Position numbers and translations under genes: made by a program. The notes beneath the pieces are model-generated. The model had not been told where the DNA came from. It saw only the letters and a list, made by a program, of their open reading frames with translations, and searched no databases. 5,724 nt of DNA, taken from positions 1 to 5,724 of the forward strand of contig JAEZFE010000220.1 in the NCBI GenBank assembly GCA_023437865.1, in the 5' to 3' direction. This document shows, in pieces, positions 1 through 5,723 of this stretch. Numbering within the stretch: position 1 is the stretch's first letter; each line of letters opens with the position of its first letter. This stretch comes from Pseudomonadota bacterium. Lineage in GTDB: Bacteria; Pseudomonadota; Alphaproteobacteria; Rhodospirillales; Magnetospirillaceae.

Positions 1-1
1 G

Positions 2-409
2 GGTACCTCGACCACCACCAGCTATATCGAGAGCGCCGCCGGCATCAAGGCCGGCGGCCGCACCGGCCTGACCGCCGTGGTGGTGGCCGGCTTCTTCCTG
101 CTGGCCCTGTTCCTCAGCCCGCTCGCCGGTTCCATCCCGGCCTACGCCACCGCTCCGGCCCTGCTGTTCGTCGCCTGCCTGATGGCGCGCGGCCTGGCCG
201 ACATCGCCTGGGACGACATGACCGAGGCGGTGCCCGCCGTGGTGACCGCGCTGGCCATGCCACTGACCTTCTCCATCGCCCACGGCATCAGCTTCGGCTT
301 CATCGCCTTCGCCGGGATCAAGCTGCTGGCCGGCAAGGGACGCGATGTCAGCCCGACGGTGGCGCTGCTGTCGCTGGCCTTCGTCGCCAAGTACGCGTTG
401 CTGCGCTGA
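2..409 (+). CDS. NCS2/AzgA-type nucleobase permease, C-terminal part (partial)
   Basis: The frame is open from the left edge and ends at TGA (407-409), leaving 135 residues of the C-terminus. The fragment begins GTSTTTSYIESAAGI, which I recognise as the conserved serine/threonine-rich segment of the NCS2 family, AzgA-like branch (adenine/guanine/hypoxanthine:proton symporters). It is followed by GGRTGLTAVV and several hydrophobic stretches: VVVAGFFLLALFLSPLAG, APALLFVACLMA, the long run around AMPLTFSIAHGISFGFIAFAG, and a last one ending KYALLR. These fit the final membrane helices of an inner-membrane importer. The start codon and the substrate-binding region are outside the window, so the substrate cannot be fixed; purine or a related base is the likely class. 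It is co-directional with the tRNA that follows, and nothing connects it functionally to the cytochrome genes. The family call is fairly secure; the substrate is not. Confidence 0.88.
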   Translation, partial: GTSTTTSYIESAAGIKAGGRTGLTAVVVAGFFLLALFLSPLAGSIPAYATAPALLFVACLMARGLADIAWDDMTEAVPAVVTALAMPLTFSIAHGISFGFIAFAGIKLLAGKGRDVSPTVALLSLAFVAKYALLR

Positions 410-426
410 CATCCTTTCTGTCAGGG

Positions 427-452
427 GGGCGGGCTTTCCCATTGACCCGCCC
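427..452 (+). terminator. GC-rich hairpin after the permease gene (possible terminator)
   Basis: GGGCGGG (427-433) is perfectly complementary to CCCGCCC (446-452), giving a 7-bp stem with a 12-base loop starting 17 bases after the permease stop codon. No T-run follows, so it is not a classical Rho-independent terminator, and it may only slow polymerase or protect the mRNA end. Its right arm overlaps the presumed -35 box of the tRNA promoter. Confidence 0.4.
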
Positions 453-469
453 GAAACTCCGGCTATGAT
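442..469 (+). promoter_or_regulatory. sigma70-type promoter of the tRNA-Leu gene
   Basis: TTGACC (442-447) and TATGAT (464-469) are separated by 16 bases, each one mismatch from the consensus TTGACA and TATAAT. The predicted start of transcription is near 476, about 15 bases before the mature tRNA 5' end, leaving a short leader for RNase P to remove. The segment after the -10 box (GCCGGC) is GC-rich, as is common for stable-RNA promoters under stringent control; that regulatory reading is inference. The -35 box overlaps the hairpin that follows the permease gene. Confidence 0.7.
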
Positions 470-490
470 CGCCGGCACCAATCCCACGGT

Positions 491-575
491 GCCCCAGTGG
501 CGGAATTGGTAGACGCAGTCGACTCAAAATCGACCGCCGCAAGGCTTGCTGGTTCGAGTCCGGCCTGGGGCACCA
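491..575 (+). tRNA. tRNA-Leu (anticodon CAA)
   Basis: A complete 85-base class II tRNA that reads UUG leucine codons. The acceptor stem GCCCCAG (491-497) pairs fully with CTGGGGC (565-571), followed by discriminator A572 and an encoded CCA (573-575). The anticodon stem GTCGA (518-522) / TCGAC (530-534) encloses the loop CTCAAAA, which places anticodon CAA at 525-527. The long variable arm (535-547, with a GCC/GGC pairing) is the leucine/serine-type arm. The T arm is GCTGG (548-552) / CCGGC (560-564) around TTCGAGT. Discriminator A and the D-arm sequence with GGAATTGGTAGACGC are typical of bacterial tRNA-Leu. No duplicated copy of the tRNA 3' end was found elsewhere in the window. Confidence 0.97.
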
Positions 576-815
576 CTCTCCCTTCCAAGATATTTTCACA
601 GCCCGGCTCACCTGGGATTGTCCCCGCCCGCGCTGCTCAGGCTCGGGGGCGGGATGCCTCCGTTCGGGGCTCGACGCAGGTGCATGGGGAGGCGCAGGCT
701 ACCTAGTATCGCCGGCAGTCTTTGGCACTGGCGACGTCGACCGGAGCAGACCTCCGGTCCACATCGCCGCCACTCTCGTTCTACGGATCCCTGGGACACA
801 CGGCCCCACCCGCGC
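576..815. other. Gene-free spacer between tRNA-Leu and the converging mtr operon
   Basis: I see no convincing gene here. Short open frames exist on both strands but none has a recognisable protein or a good ribosome binding site. The segment contains a 7-bp inverted repeat, CCCGCCC (623-629) / GGGCGGG (647-653), with a 17-base loop that could serve as an end point for the tRNA transcript, and the stronger inverted repeat at 739-759. No insertion-sequence ends or copies of the tRNA 3' end were seen. Confidence 0.6.
739..759 (-). terminator. 8-bp perfect inverted repeat downstream of mtrB (possible terminator)
   Basis: GACCGGAG (739-746) and CTCCGGTC (752-759) form a perfect 8-bp stem with a 5-base loop. 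It lies about 57 bases past the mtrB stop codon on the minus strand and also downstream of the plus-strand tRNA, so it could act on either transcript. Neither strand shows a T-run next to the stem, so intrinsic termination is uncertain and Rho-dependent ending or 3'-end protection is equally possible. Confidence 0.4.
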
Positions 816-3050
816 TTACCATTTCATCCGCATCGTGGCCATGGCGACACCGACGGAATAGCTGGGATTGCCCGTGGCCGACGTATTGGCGGTGCCCAGG
901 CCGTTGGCATTCGAAACAGCCTGCTCTTCGTTTTGGTAGTCGTGGCTGAGGAAACGCTCCCACAAGCCGCTGAGCCCCACGAACACGTCGTCCATCATTT
1001 CATATTCGCCCGAGAGCTTGAGCGCGTTGGTGACCGACTTGCTGGTGGGCAGCGACACCGCCGTGTTGGCGGCGGTCGAGGCGGCGGCGGTGCCGTGCCA
1101 CCACGAAGCCTCCTCGAACGACGTGTTGCCGTAGGAGAGGTTGTTTTCCAGGCTCAGCTTAAAGCGGTCGGTGACCTTCCACTCGCCGCCGGCACCGATG
1201 GTGTGCACAGTGTCGCGGTTTTTCAGCTCCCATGCCACACCCGTGGCGGCGGCGGTGGTGTTCATCGCCATATCGAGAAAATTTTGCTGGTAATTATAGT
1301 ATAGGTGGGTAGTGACGTCCCTCATCGGCGAATAGGCGATGTCTGGACCAGCGGATAGCATGTTGTTTTCTCGCACACCATAGTACGAATCTGGGAAGTC
1401 ATCATGCACATAGCGGGCATTGACACCCAGGGACCAATCAGATCCCACGGTCCAATTGACATTTCCCTTTATTTCGTCCCGAAGACGGGCCGCATAGCTG
1501 TACATGCGCAGTTCGGCTTCCGAGTTATTGCCGGTCAGCGTGCGCCCTTGTGCCGCCCACCCGGCATTGCCGTTGTACTGCGTCGCTTGCCGCACGCTCC
1601 TCGCATAGCCCAGCATGGCCGTCACATCATTGGCGAGCATGGAGTTCACGCGCCCACCGACGGTTCCCTCCTGATTGCGATTAGTAACCGAGTACTCCCG
1701 CTGCTTATCGGTATAGGTATAGTAGGTTGTAATCTTGGTGGAGCGTAGGACACGGTAACCCGCTTCAAGATCAACGCGCTGGTTCAGGAAGGAATACGGC
1801 GTGTTGTACATAAAGCCGCCCGCCATCGTGCTGCCATTGAACGTCGCCGTCGTGTCGCCGCGATAGGACGTGCGCAGGCGATAGCGCGCGTTACCGTTAT
1901 CGCGGGAATCCAGCGTGTAGGCGGTGCGGAAATTCCAGTCCTTCCACGGGCGGCTGGTGACCGCGATGTTGCTGTACCCCGTACGGATAAGGCCGTCATA
2001 CGATGACGCGTCCAGCCGGACAGGCTCGTACATACGGGCCTGGAACTCTTCGTTCTGTATCTGCAGGCCATAGCTGAGGTTCAGCGCCACATGAGTGGTG
2101 TCGCTGGGATTGAAGCCGAACTGTCCCTTCAGCCGATGTTCCTGATTGCTGGGCGGCAAGGAATATTGGGTCGATTGATAGCCGGTGATGGTCGGCGTGA
2201 ATGGGCTGTTGAAGCGGTAATCCAACTGATTGTTGGTGAAGTTGGACAGGATGTAGCTGATCTTTGCCTGCAAGGGCTTGGTTGTGTAGTCCCCCGAGAG
2301 CGTGAAGCGGTCGGTATCGTAGTCCACCGGCTCCGGAAAGGTGAGGTAGTTAAGGTTATTGGCGGCACCAGCGCCACTGCTCAGCATCACCGCATTGATT
2401 TTAGTGCCTTGTTTGTGTTCATGCTCGAGCTTGCTGGCGAATTTCCAGTCGGGCAGGCCGGAATAGCTGATTTGGCCGGTCAGCTTGTCGCGCTGGGTGC
2501 CGATGTCCATGGTCGCCAGCTTGGAAGCGAGCAAGGCGTTGCCGGAGGCGTTGGTTGCCTGGGCATTGAGCGAGCGGGGCGCCAGACCGTTCAGCAGCTC
2601 GCCGCTGGAGCCCAGCACGGTGCGGAAGTTGTCGGTCATCAGGAACGGCGTGCCCTGATACGCCAGGCTGGCGTCCCACAGGCTTTGCTCGCCCACCCGG
2701 AAGCCCAGTGCCGCATTGGGTAGCAGGCGGTTCTCAGTGATATCCAGGTTCTCGCCATAGGCGTTGAAAAAGAACGTGCCATCGTCCTTGCCGGTCGCCC
2801 GCTGCAGCACGTTGAACCAGGCATTGCCCTGGAAGCCATCCGAATCGTGCCCGGTATAGCGACCGAACCGCGCCGAACTGTCGGTCTGATAACCGACACC
2901 GACGCCCATTTCATTGAGCAGGATCGGCTTGGGCGCCGGTGCCTGAACCGGTGCATCACCCAAATCGAATTCGCTGTCGTCGGCCCACGCGGCCAAGGGC
3001 CACAGGCAGGTGGTGGCCAGGGCTGCCGCCCGCAGAGTTTTTCCGACCAT
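816..3050 (-). CDS. mtrB: MtrB/PioB-family decahaem-associated outer-membrane beta-barrel
   Basis: This encodes a 744-residue outer-membrane protein expected to form the barrel that sheathes the decahaem cytochrome encoded just upstream. I start it at the ATG at 3050 because AAGGGGGGAG precedes it and a clear signal peptide follows (MVGKTLRAAALATTCLWPLA, then AWA, with cleavage near residue 23). The open frame extends 32 codons further up to a GTG, but that would bury the signal peptide. The mature protein shows the MtrB/PioB pattern: a short acidic, proline-rich N-terminus (DAPVQAPAPKP), then GVGVGYQTDSSARFGRYTG, then repeated amphipathic strands rich in Tyr, Asn, Asp and Thr, ending in MKW with the terminal aromatic residue used by the barrel-assembly machinery. 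The only cysteine is in the signal peptide, so the N-terminal CXXC of Shewanella MtrB is missing. Several stretches inside the gene are much lower in GC than its neighbours. Family is confident; the choice between MtrB-like and PioB-like function is open. Confidence 0.9.
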   Translation of the reverse strand: MVGKTLRAAALATTCLWPLAAWADDSEFDLGDAPVQAPAPKPILLNEMGVGVGYQTDSSARFGRYTGHDSDGFQGNAWFNVLQRATGKDDGTFFFNAYGENLDITENRLLPNAALGFRVGEQSLWDASLAYQGTPFLMTDNFRTVLGSSGELLNGLAPRSLNAQATNASGNALLASKLATMDIGTQRDKLTGQISYSGLPDWKFASKLEHEHKQGTKINAVMLSSGAGAANNLNYLTFPEPVDYDTDRFTLSGDYTTKPLQAKISYILSNFTNNQLDYRFNSPFTPTITGYQSTQYSLPPSNQEHRLKGQFGFNPSDTTHVALNLSYGLQIQNEEFQARMYEPVRLDASSYDGLIRTGYSNIAVTSRPWKDWNFRTAYTLDSRDNGNARYRLRTSYRGDTTATFNGSTMAGGFMYNTPYSFLNQRVDLEAGYRVLRSTKITTYYTYTDKQREYSVTNRNQEGTVGGRVNSMLANDVTAMLGYARSVRQATQYNGNAGWAAQGRTLTGNNSEAELRMYSYAARLRDEIKGNVNWTVGSDWSLGVNARYVHDDFPDSYYGVRENNMLSAGPDIAYSPMRDVTTHLYYNYQQNFLDMAMNTTAAATGVAWELKNRDTVHTIGAGGEWKVTDRFKLSLENNLSYGNTSFEEASWWHGTAAASTAANTAVSLPTSKSVTNALKLSGEYEMMDDVFVGLSGLWERFLSHDYQNEEQAVSNANGLGTANTSATGNPSYSVGVAMATMRMKW

Positions 3051-3053
3051 CTT

Positions 3054-3063
3054 CTCCCCCCTT
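3054..3063 (-). promoter_or_regulatory. Ribosome binding site that sets the mtrB start
   Basis: On the minus strand AAGGGGGGAG stands three bases before the ATG at 3050. The purine-rich run is the best Shine-Dalgarno match near any candidate start of this gene, and it supports the start that opens directly into the signal peptide rather than the upstream GTG at 3146. Confidence 0.65.
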
Positions 3064-3119
3064 GTAGCATCCACCCTTCGTCGCGGATGCGTCGCATTCG
3101 TATGTAGAGGACCCGTGAT

Positions 3120-3152
3120 GGCCGCGCGCCCCTCCCCGCAGGGCACGCGGCC
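3120..3152 (-). promoter_or_regulatory. 12-bp hairpin between the decahaem gene and mtrB
   Basis: In the transcript, GGCCGCGUGCCC (3152-3141) pairs along its whole length with GGGCGCGCGGCC (3131-3120), with one G-U pair and a 9-base loop. The stem begins only six bases after the stop codon of the decahaem gene and ends about 70 bases before the mtrB start. There is no U-run after it, so complete termination is unlikely; partial attenuation, an mRNA-processing site or 3'-end protection of the upstream cistron fit better. The function is inferred; the structure itself is read directly. Confidence 0.55.
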
Positions 3153-3158
3153 TCCGGA

Positions 3159-4187
3159 TCAGTGCGTCAGCATGTTGCCCGAGGGCGCGTTGGAGCCATG
3201 CACCTTGGAGTGGCAGTTTTCGCAGCCACGCCCGACCATCAAATTCAAGCCCACAGCGGCAGCCTTGCCGGGGAGCTGGTTGCCACCGGAGACGATGGCT
3301 TCATGGTTGGCGCGGCTGTTCTGATGGCAGGTCATGCACAGGAACGGCTCGCGCACCTTCAGCAGGGCCTGCTGGGTGGAACCGTGGGATTGGTGGCAGG
3401 TGCTGCAATCCTCGCGCACCGGCTCGTGTTCCCACAGGAATGGGCCGCGCTGTTCGGCGTGGCAGGCGTAACAGGTCTCGTTGAGGGTGAATTCCTTCAG
3501 CAGAGACTGCCCCCCGGAACCGTGGCTGTTATGGCAATCGCTGCACCCGACCTTGCCCTCGCGCACGGGGTGATGAGACGTCAGATAGCTTTCCGAGCGC
3601 TGCTGCGTATGGCAGTTGAAGCACACCTGGGTCTCGGTCTTCTTGTTCATGACCGGGTCGGCAATGGTGTGGTTGGTGTGGCAGTCGGTACAGGCCACGT
3701 CGTTTGATTGATGCGCGCTGCCGGGCCAGTTGATGTGCTCACCGCCCATGTGGCAGGTCGCACAGGTCTTGTTGCGCTTGTCCACCGGCGAGGCGAACTC
3801 GCCCTTGAACGCCACGTCCACCGGCGGACGCTTCTGCCCCTTGGGCGGACGGGCGTTGTTATGCTCCGGGCTGGGGCCATGGCAGCTTTCGCAAGCGTGC
3901 TGGGCCATGGGGCTTTTCTTGTCGCCCCTGACGCCATGGGCGGTGAACAGGATGGTGCGGTCCTGCGGCTCCTCGTGGCACTTGAAGCAGGTCTGCTCGC
4001 CTTGCGGCGCCCACTCCACCGGCTTCGCGGCGGGAGCGGAGTCTTCAGCGGCAGCCGTCTGCTGCCCCGACCACTGGGCCGGGCGGGCGAGTTGGAACAC
4101 GCGGTCCTGGGCGGAGGCGCCGGACCAGCCCGACACCAGGGTCAGGGCAAGAGCCGCCGCCGCCCACAGGGCGTTCGTCATCTTCAT
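3159..4187 (-). CDS. mtrA: MtrA/DmsE-family periplasmic decahaem c-type cytochrome
   Basis: A 342-residue secreted cytochrome with exactly ten CXXCH haem motifs, at residues 67, 99, 142, 166, 189, 215, 239, 261, 284 and 322 (CFKCH, CESCH, CATCH, CTDCH, CFNCH, CSDCH, CYACH, CSTCH, CMTCH, CENCH). The length matches Shewanella MtrA and DmsE and is far shorter than PioA. A signal peptide (MKMTNALWAAAALALTLVSG, then ASA, cleaved near residue 26) sends it to the periplasm for haem attachment by the cytochrome c maturation system. In MtrAB-type complexes this protein sits inside the barrel and conducts electrons through the outer membrane. Two related di-haem blocks (about 206-243 and 254-288) share PVRE, CHxSHGS and LLK elements. 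I chose ATG 4187 because the longer frame (up to 4370) lies out of frame over the preceding gene; the ribosome site is weak (GGACGG). It begins 22 bases after the upstream cytochrome's stop codon, as in an operon. Confidence 0.95.
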   Translation of the reverse strand: MKMTNALWAAAALALTLVSGWSGASAQDRVFQLARPAQWSGQQTAAAEDSAPAAKPVEWAPQGEQTCFKCHEEPQDRTILFTAHGVRGDKKSPMAQHACESCHGPSPEHNNARPPKGQKRPPVDVAFKGEFASPVDKRNKTCATCHMGGEHINWPGSAHQSNDVACTDCHTNHTIADPVMNKKTETQVCFNCHTQQRSESYLTSHHPVREGKVGCSDCHNSHGSGGQSLLKEFTLNETCYACHAEQRGPFLWEHEPVREDCSTCHQSHGSTQQALLKVREPFLCMTCHQNSRANHEAIVSGGNQLPGKAAAVGLNLMVGRGCENCHSKVHGSNAPSGNMLTH

Positions 4188-4209
4188 GATTGGGGACCGT
4201 CCGCTGAAG

Positions 4210-5148
4210 TTACTGCTTCGCCGCGATGAAGTCCGCCTCGCCCGATCCCAGGGCGAAGGTGTACTCATACGAGGTGTGGTGGAACCGCTTGGCGCTGTGG
4301 CCCACATGGATGCCGAAGCCGACGGTGTAGGTCTTGCCGGTAACCAGCGGACGATAGGGCGCCGGCGCATCCAGCGGGCGGCTCATCACCACGCTCCAGA
4401 TGCCGTTGGCGAACGTGGCCTCGCTGGTGATGATGGCCGGCTTCAGATCCTCGCGCTTGTCGAAGATGATGCCGCCCGAGGTCTTGGCCTTGGCGCCGGG
4501 CACCAGCTTGGCCTGCCACCATTCCTGCACGTAGCCGGCCTCCATCAGCTTGGCCAGATCCTCGGCGGGTTTCAGCGCATCGCCGCCGCCCTGGCGGCCA
4601 AGCTTGACGCGGGTGCGCATCAGGTACTTGCTGCGGTCGGACCCATTGGCCGCCGGCATGGAGGAATTGTCTTCATGGCAGCTGGCCCAGCAACCGGCAC
4701 GGACGCCCTCGTTGACCCCGGCGTCGTTGAAGATGATACCCGCCTTGGTCGCCGATTCGGCATCCATCTTGGCATCGGGGGAGGGCGGTTCCTTGAAGTC
4801 CATGCGGACATAGAAGCGCTGAGCGTCATAGGCGAACTTGACATTGGCGACCACGTGGCCGGGGAAGCCGGCAATGGGCGTGGGCTCGGCTTTCTTGCCC
4901 GAGACCATCAGGTCGCCCTGGGTCTTTTCCTCGCCCTTGTGGCAGGCGATGCAGTTCTTGCCTTCCTTGAACTTCTTGGCCGCGCTGTGATCAGCCTCGG
5001 TCAGGTTCCATTCCCACGACGTCTGCCCGGGATACAGCAGCACCACGTCACGACCCGGAACCTTGGCCCAATCCACCGCCGCCGCCGGCCATGCCAGCAT
5101 GCAGGCGGTCACGCCGGCCACCGCCGCCACAAGGTTAATCACTCGCAT
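4210..5148 (-). CDS. Periplasmic c-type cytochrome with ethylbenzene-dehydrogenase-like haem-binding domain
   Basis: A 312-residue exported haem protein. The signal peptide is MRVINLVAAVAGVTACMLAW, then PAAA, cleaved near residue 24. A classical CIACH motif lies at 66-70. A second cysteine-histidine motif, CWASCHED at 153-160, has three residues between the cysteines (CX3CH). The remainder resembles the haem-binding domain of the ethylbenzene dehydrogenase gamma / cytochrome c-552-like superfamily: an immunoglobulin-like beta sandwich with VKFAYDAQRFYVRMDF, a GIWSVVMSRPL strand, and a C-terminal GFGIHVGHSAKRFHHTSYEY segment with candidate haem ligands. The likely job is electron transfer between the membrane cytochrome b encoded upstream and the decahaem protein downstream. 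The start is ambiguous: ATG 5148 has AGGGG six bases upstream; ATG 5154 is two codons earlier; ATG 5193 overlaps the previous stop codon (TGATG) and could be translationally coupled. No molybdoenzyme gene is present in the window. The superfamily call is from memory of motifs. Confidence 0.8.
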   Translation of the reverse strand: MRVINLVAAVAGVTACMLAWPAAAVDWAKVPGRDVVLLYPGQTSWEWNLTEADHSAAKKFKEGKNCIACHKGEEKTQGDLMVSGKKAEPTPIAGFPGHVVANVKFAYDAQRFYVRMDFKEPPSPDAKMDAESATKAGIIFNDAGVNEGVRAGCWASCHEDNSSMPAANGSDRSKYLMRTRVKLGRQGGGDALKPAEDLAKLMEAGYVQEWWQAKLVPGAKAKTSGGIIFDKREDLKPAIITSEATFANGIWSVVMSRPLDAPAPYRPLVTGKTYTVGFGIHVGHSAKRFHHTSYEYTFALGSGEADFIAAKQ

Positions 5149-5192
5149 TCTCATCCCCTTTTCAAACAGCGCCCGCACGACGAACCAGCCCA

Positions 5193-5723
5193 TCACCCCT
5201 GGACGGCCCGCAATTTCCGCTTCCGCCACCACACCCACGGCGCGTGGCTGAGATGGTGGATCATGAACATCAGGATCAGCACGGCCAGCGCCGCATGACC
5301 CAGCGCCACCGGCACCTTGGCGTCGATCCCCCACACCTGGCCGGGGATCAGGCTGGGCCACAGGAAGGCCAGTCCCGACACCACCACCAGCGGCATCACC
5401 GCGAACATGGTCACCCCATCGGCGTCGGCGCGGTAGCGGCGGCGGAACACCCGGCACAGGCCCAGGAAGGCGGCATAGGCAACCACCAGCACGATGCCGC
5501 TCCACTTGTGCGCGATGTGCGACCACTCGAAGTTCATCAGCGCCACCGGCGAACCGGGGAAATGCAGGGCCAGGCCGGTCAGCAGCAGCAGGGTCATCAG
5601 CACCGCGTTGGTGCGGTGCCACAGCACGAACCCCAGCCGCATGCGCTCGGTCCGGCGCGCCACGGCGGCCAGTTCGGCTTCCGGATCGCGGCCCAGCGCC
5701 TGGGCCAGCAGCCGCGCCGCCAG
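5193..5723 (-). CDS. Di-haem cytochrome b (cytochrome b561-like) membrane subunit, 5' end outside window
   Basis: An inner-membrane b-type cytochrome, probably the link between the quinone pool and the periplasmic carriers. The frame is open to the right edge (176 residues seen). Four hydrophobic helices are visible, at about residues 31-54 (LWHRTNAVLMTLLLLTGLAL), 70-90 (IAHKWSGIVLVVAYAAFLGL), 105-123 (TMFAVMPLVVVSGLAFLWP) and 138-158 (VPVALGHAALAVLILMFMIH). Histidines at 36, 54, 69, 72, 143, 156 and 157 sit where the di-haem b561 / hydrogenase-cytochrome-b superfamily places its haem ligands. The protein ends in a basic tail (WWRKRKLRAVQG). An internal GTG (5663) and ATG (5642) could start a compact four-helix protein, but the 20 codons before the GTG read as Ala/Leu-rich helix with no stop, so a longer protein, perhaps with an N-terminal fusion, is likelier. 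Its TGA overlaps an in-frame ATG of the next gene, consistent with an operon. Confidence 0.8.
   Translation of the reverse strand: MAARLLAQALGRDPEAELAAVARRTERMRLGFVLWHRTNAVLMTLLLLTGLALHFPGSPVALMNFEWSHIAHKWSGIVLVVAYAAFLGLCRVFRRRYRADADGVTMFAVMPLVVVSGLAFLWPSLIPGQVWGIDAKVPVALGHAALAVLILMFMIHHLSHAPWVWWRKRKLRAVQG

Noticed and set aside
576..815. Possible insertion-sequence remnant, attachment-site repeat or CRISPR-like array in the spacer
   Set aside because: No terminal inverted repeats with a transposase, no copy of the tRNA 3' end and no regularly spaced repeats were found; only short GC-rich inverted repeats are present.
546..1304. 252-codon plus-strand open frame starting within the tRNA
   Set aside because: It begins inside the tRNA-Leu gene and runs antisense through the 3' part of mtrB; the Arg/Gly/His-rich translation resembles no protein family.
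1404..1748. 114-codon plus-strand open frame inside mtrB
   Set aside because: Antisense to the barrel coding sequence and without supporting features.
2091..2723. 210-codon plus-strand open frame inside mtrB
   Set aside because: Antisense to the well-supported barrel gene, with no recognisable domain or ribosome site.
3051..3146. 32-residue N-terminal extension of the barrel protein from GTG 3146
   Set aside because: The GTG sits inside the inter-gene hairpin, has no good ribosome site, and the extension would place a signal peptide in the interior of the protein.
4188..4370. 61-residue N-terminal extension of the decahaem cytochrome
   Set aside because: It lies out of frame over the end of the upstream cytochrome gene, is Arg/Ser/Pro-rich noise, and precedes a clear signal peptide.
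3730..5298. 522-codon open frame on the plus strand opposite the cytochrome genes
   Set aside because: It runs antisense to two genes with unmistakable haem motifs and signal peptides, has low-complexity Gly/Ala/Arg/His-rich content, and is the expected product of high-GC codon bias on the other strand.
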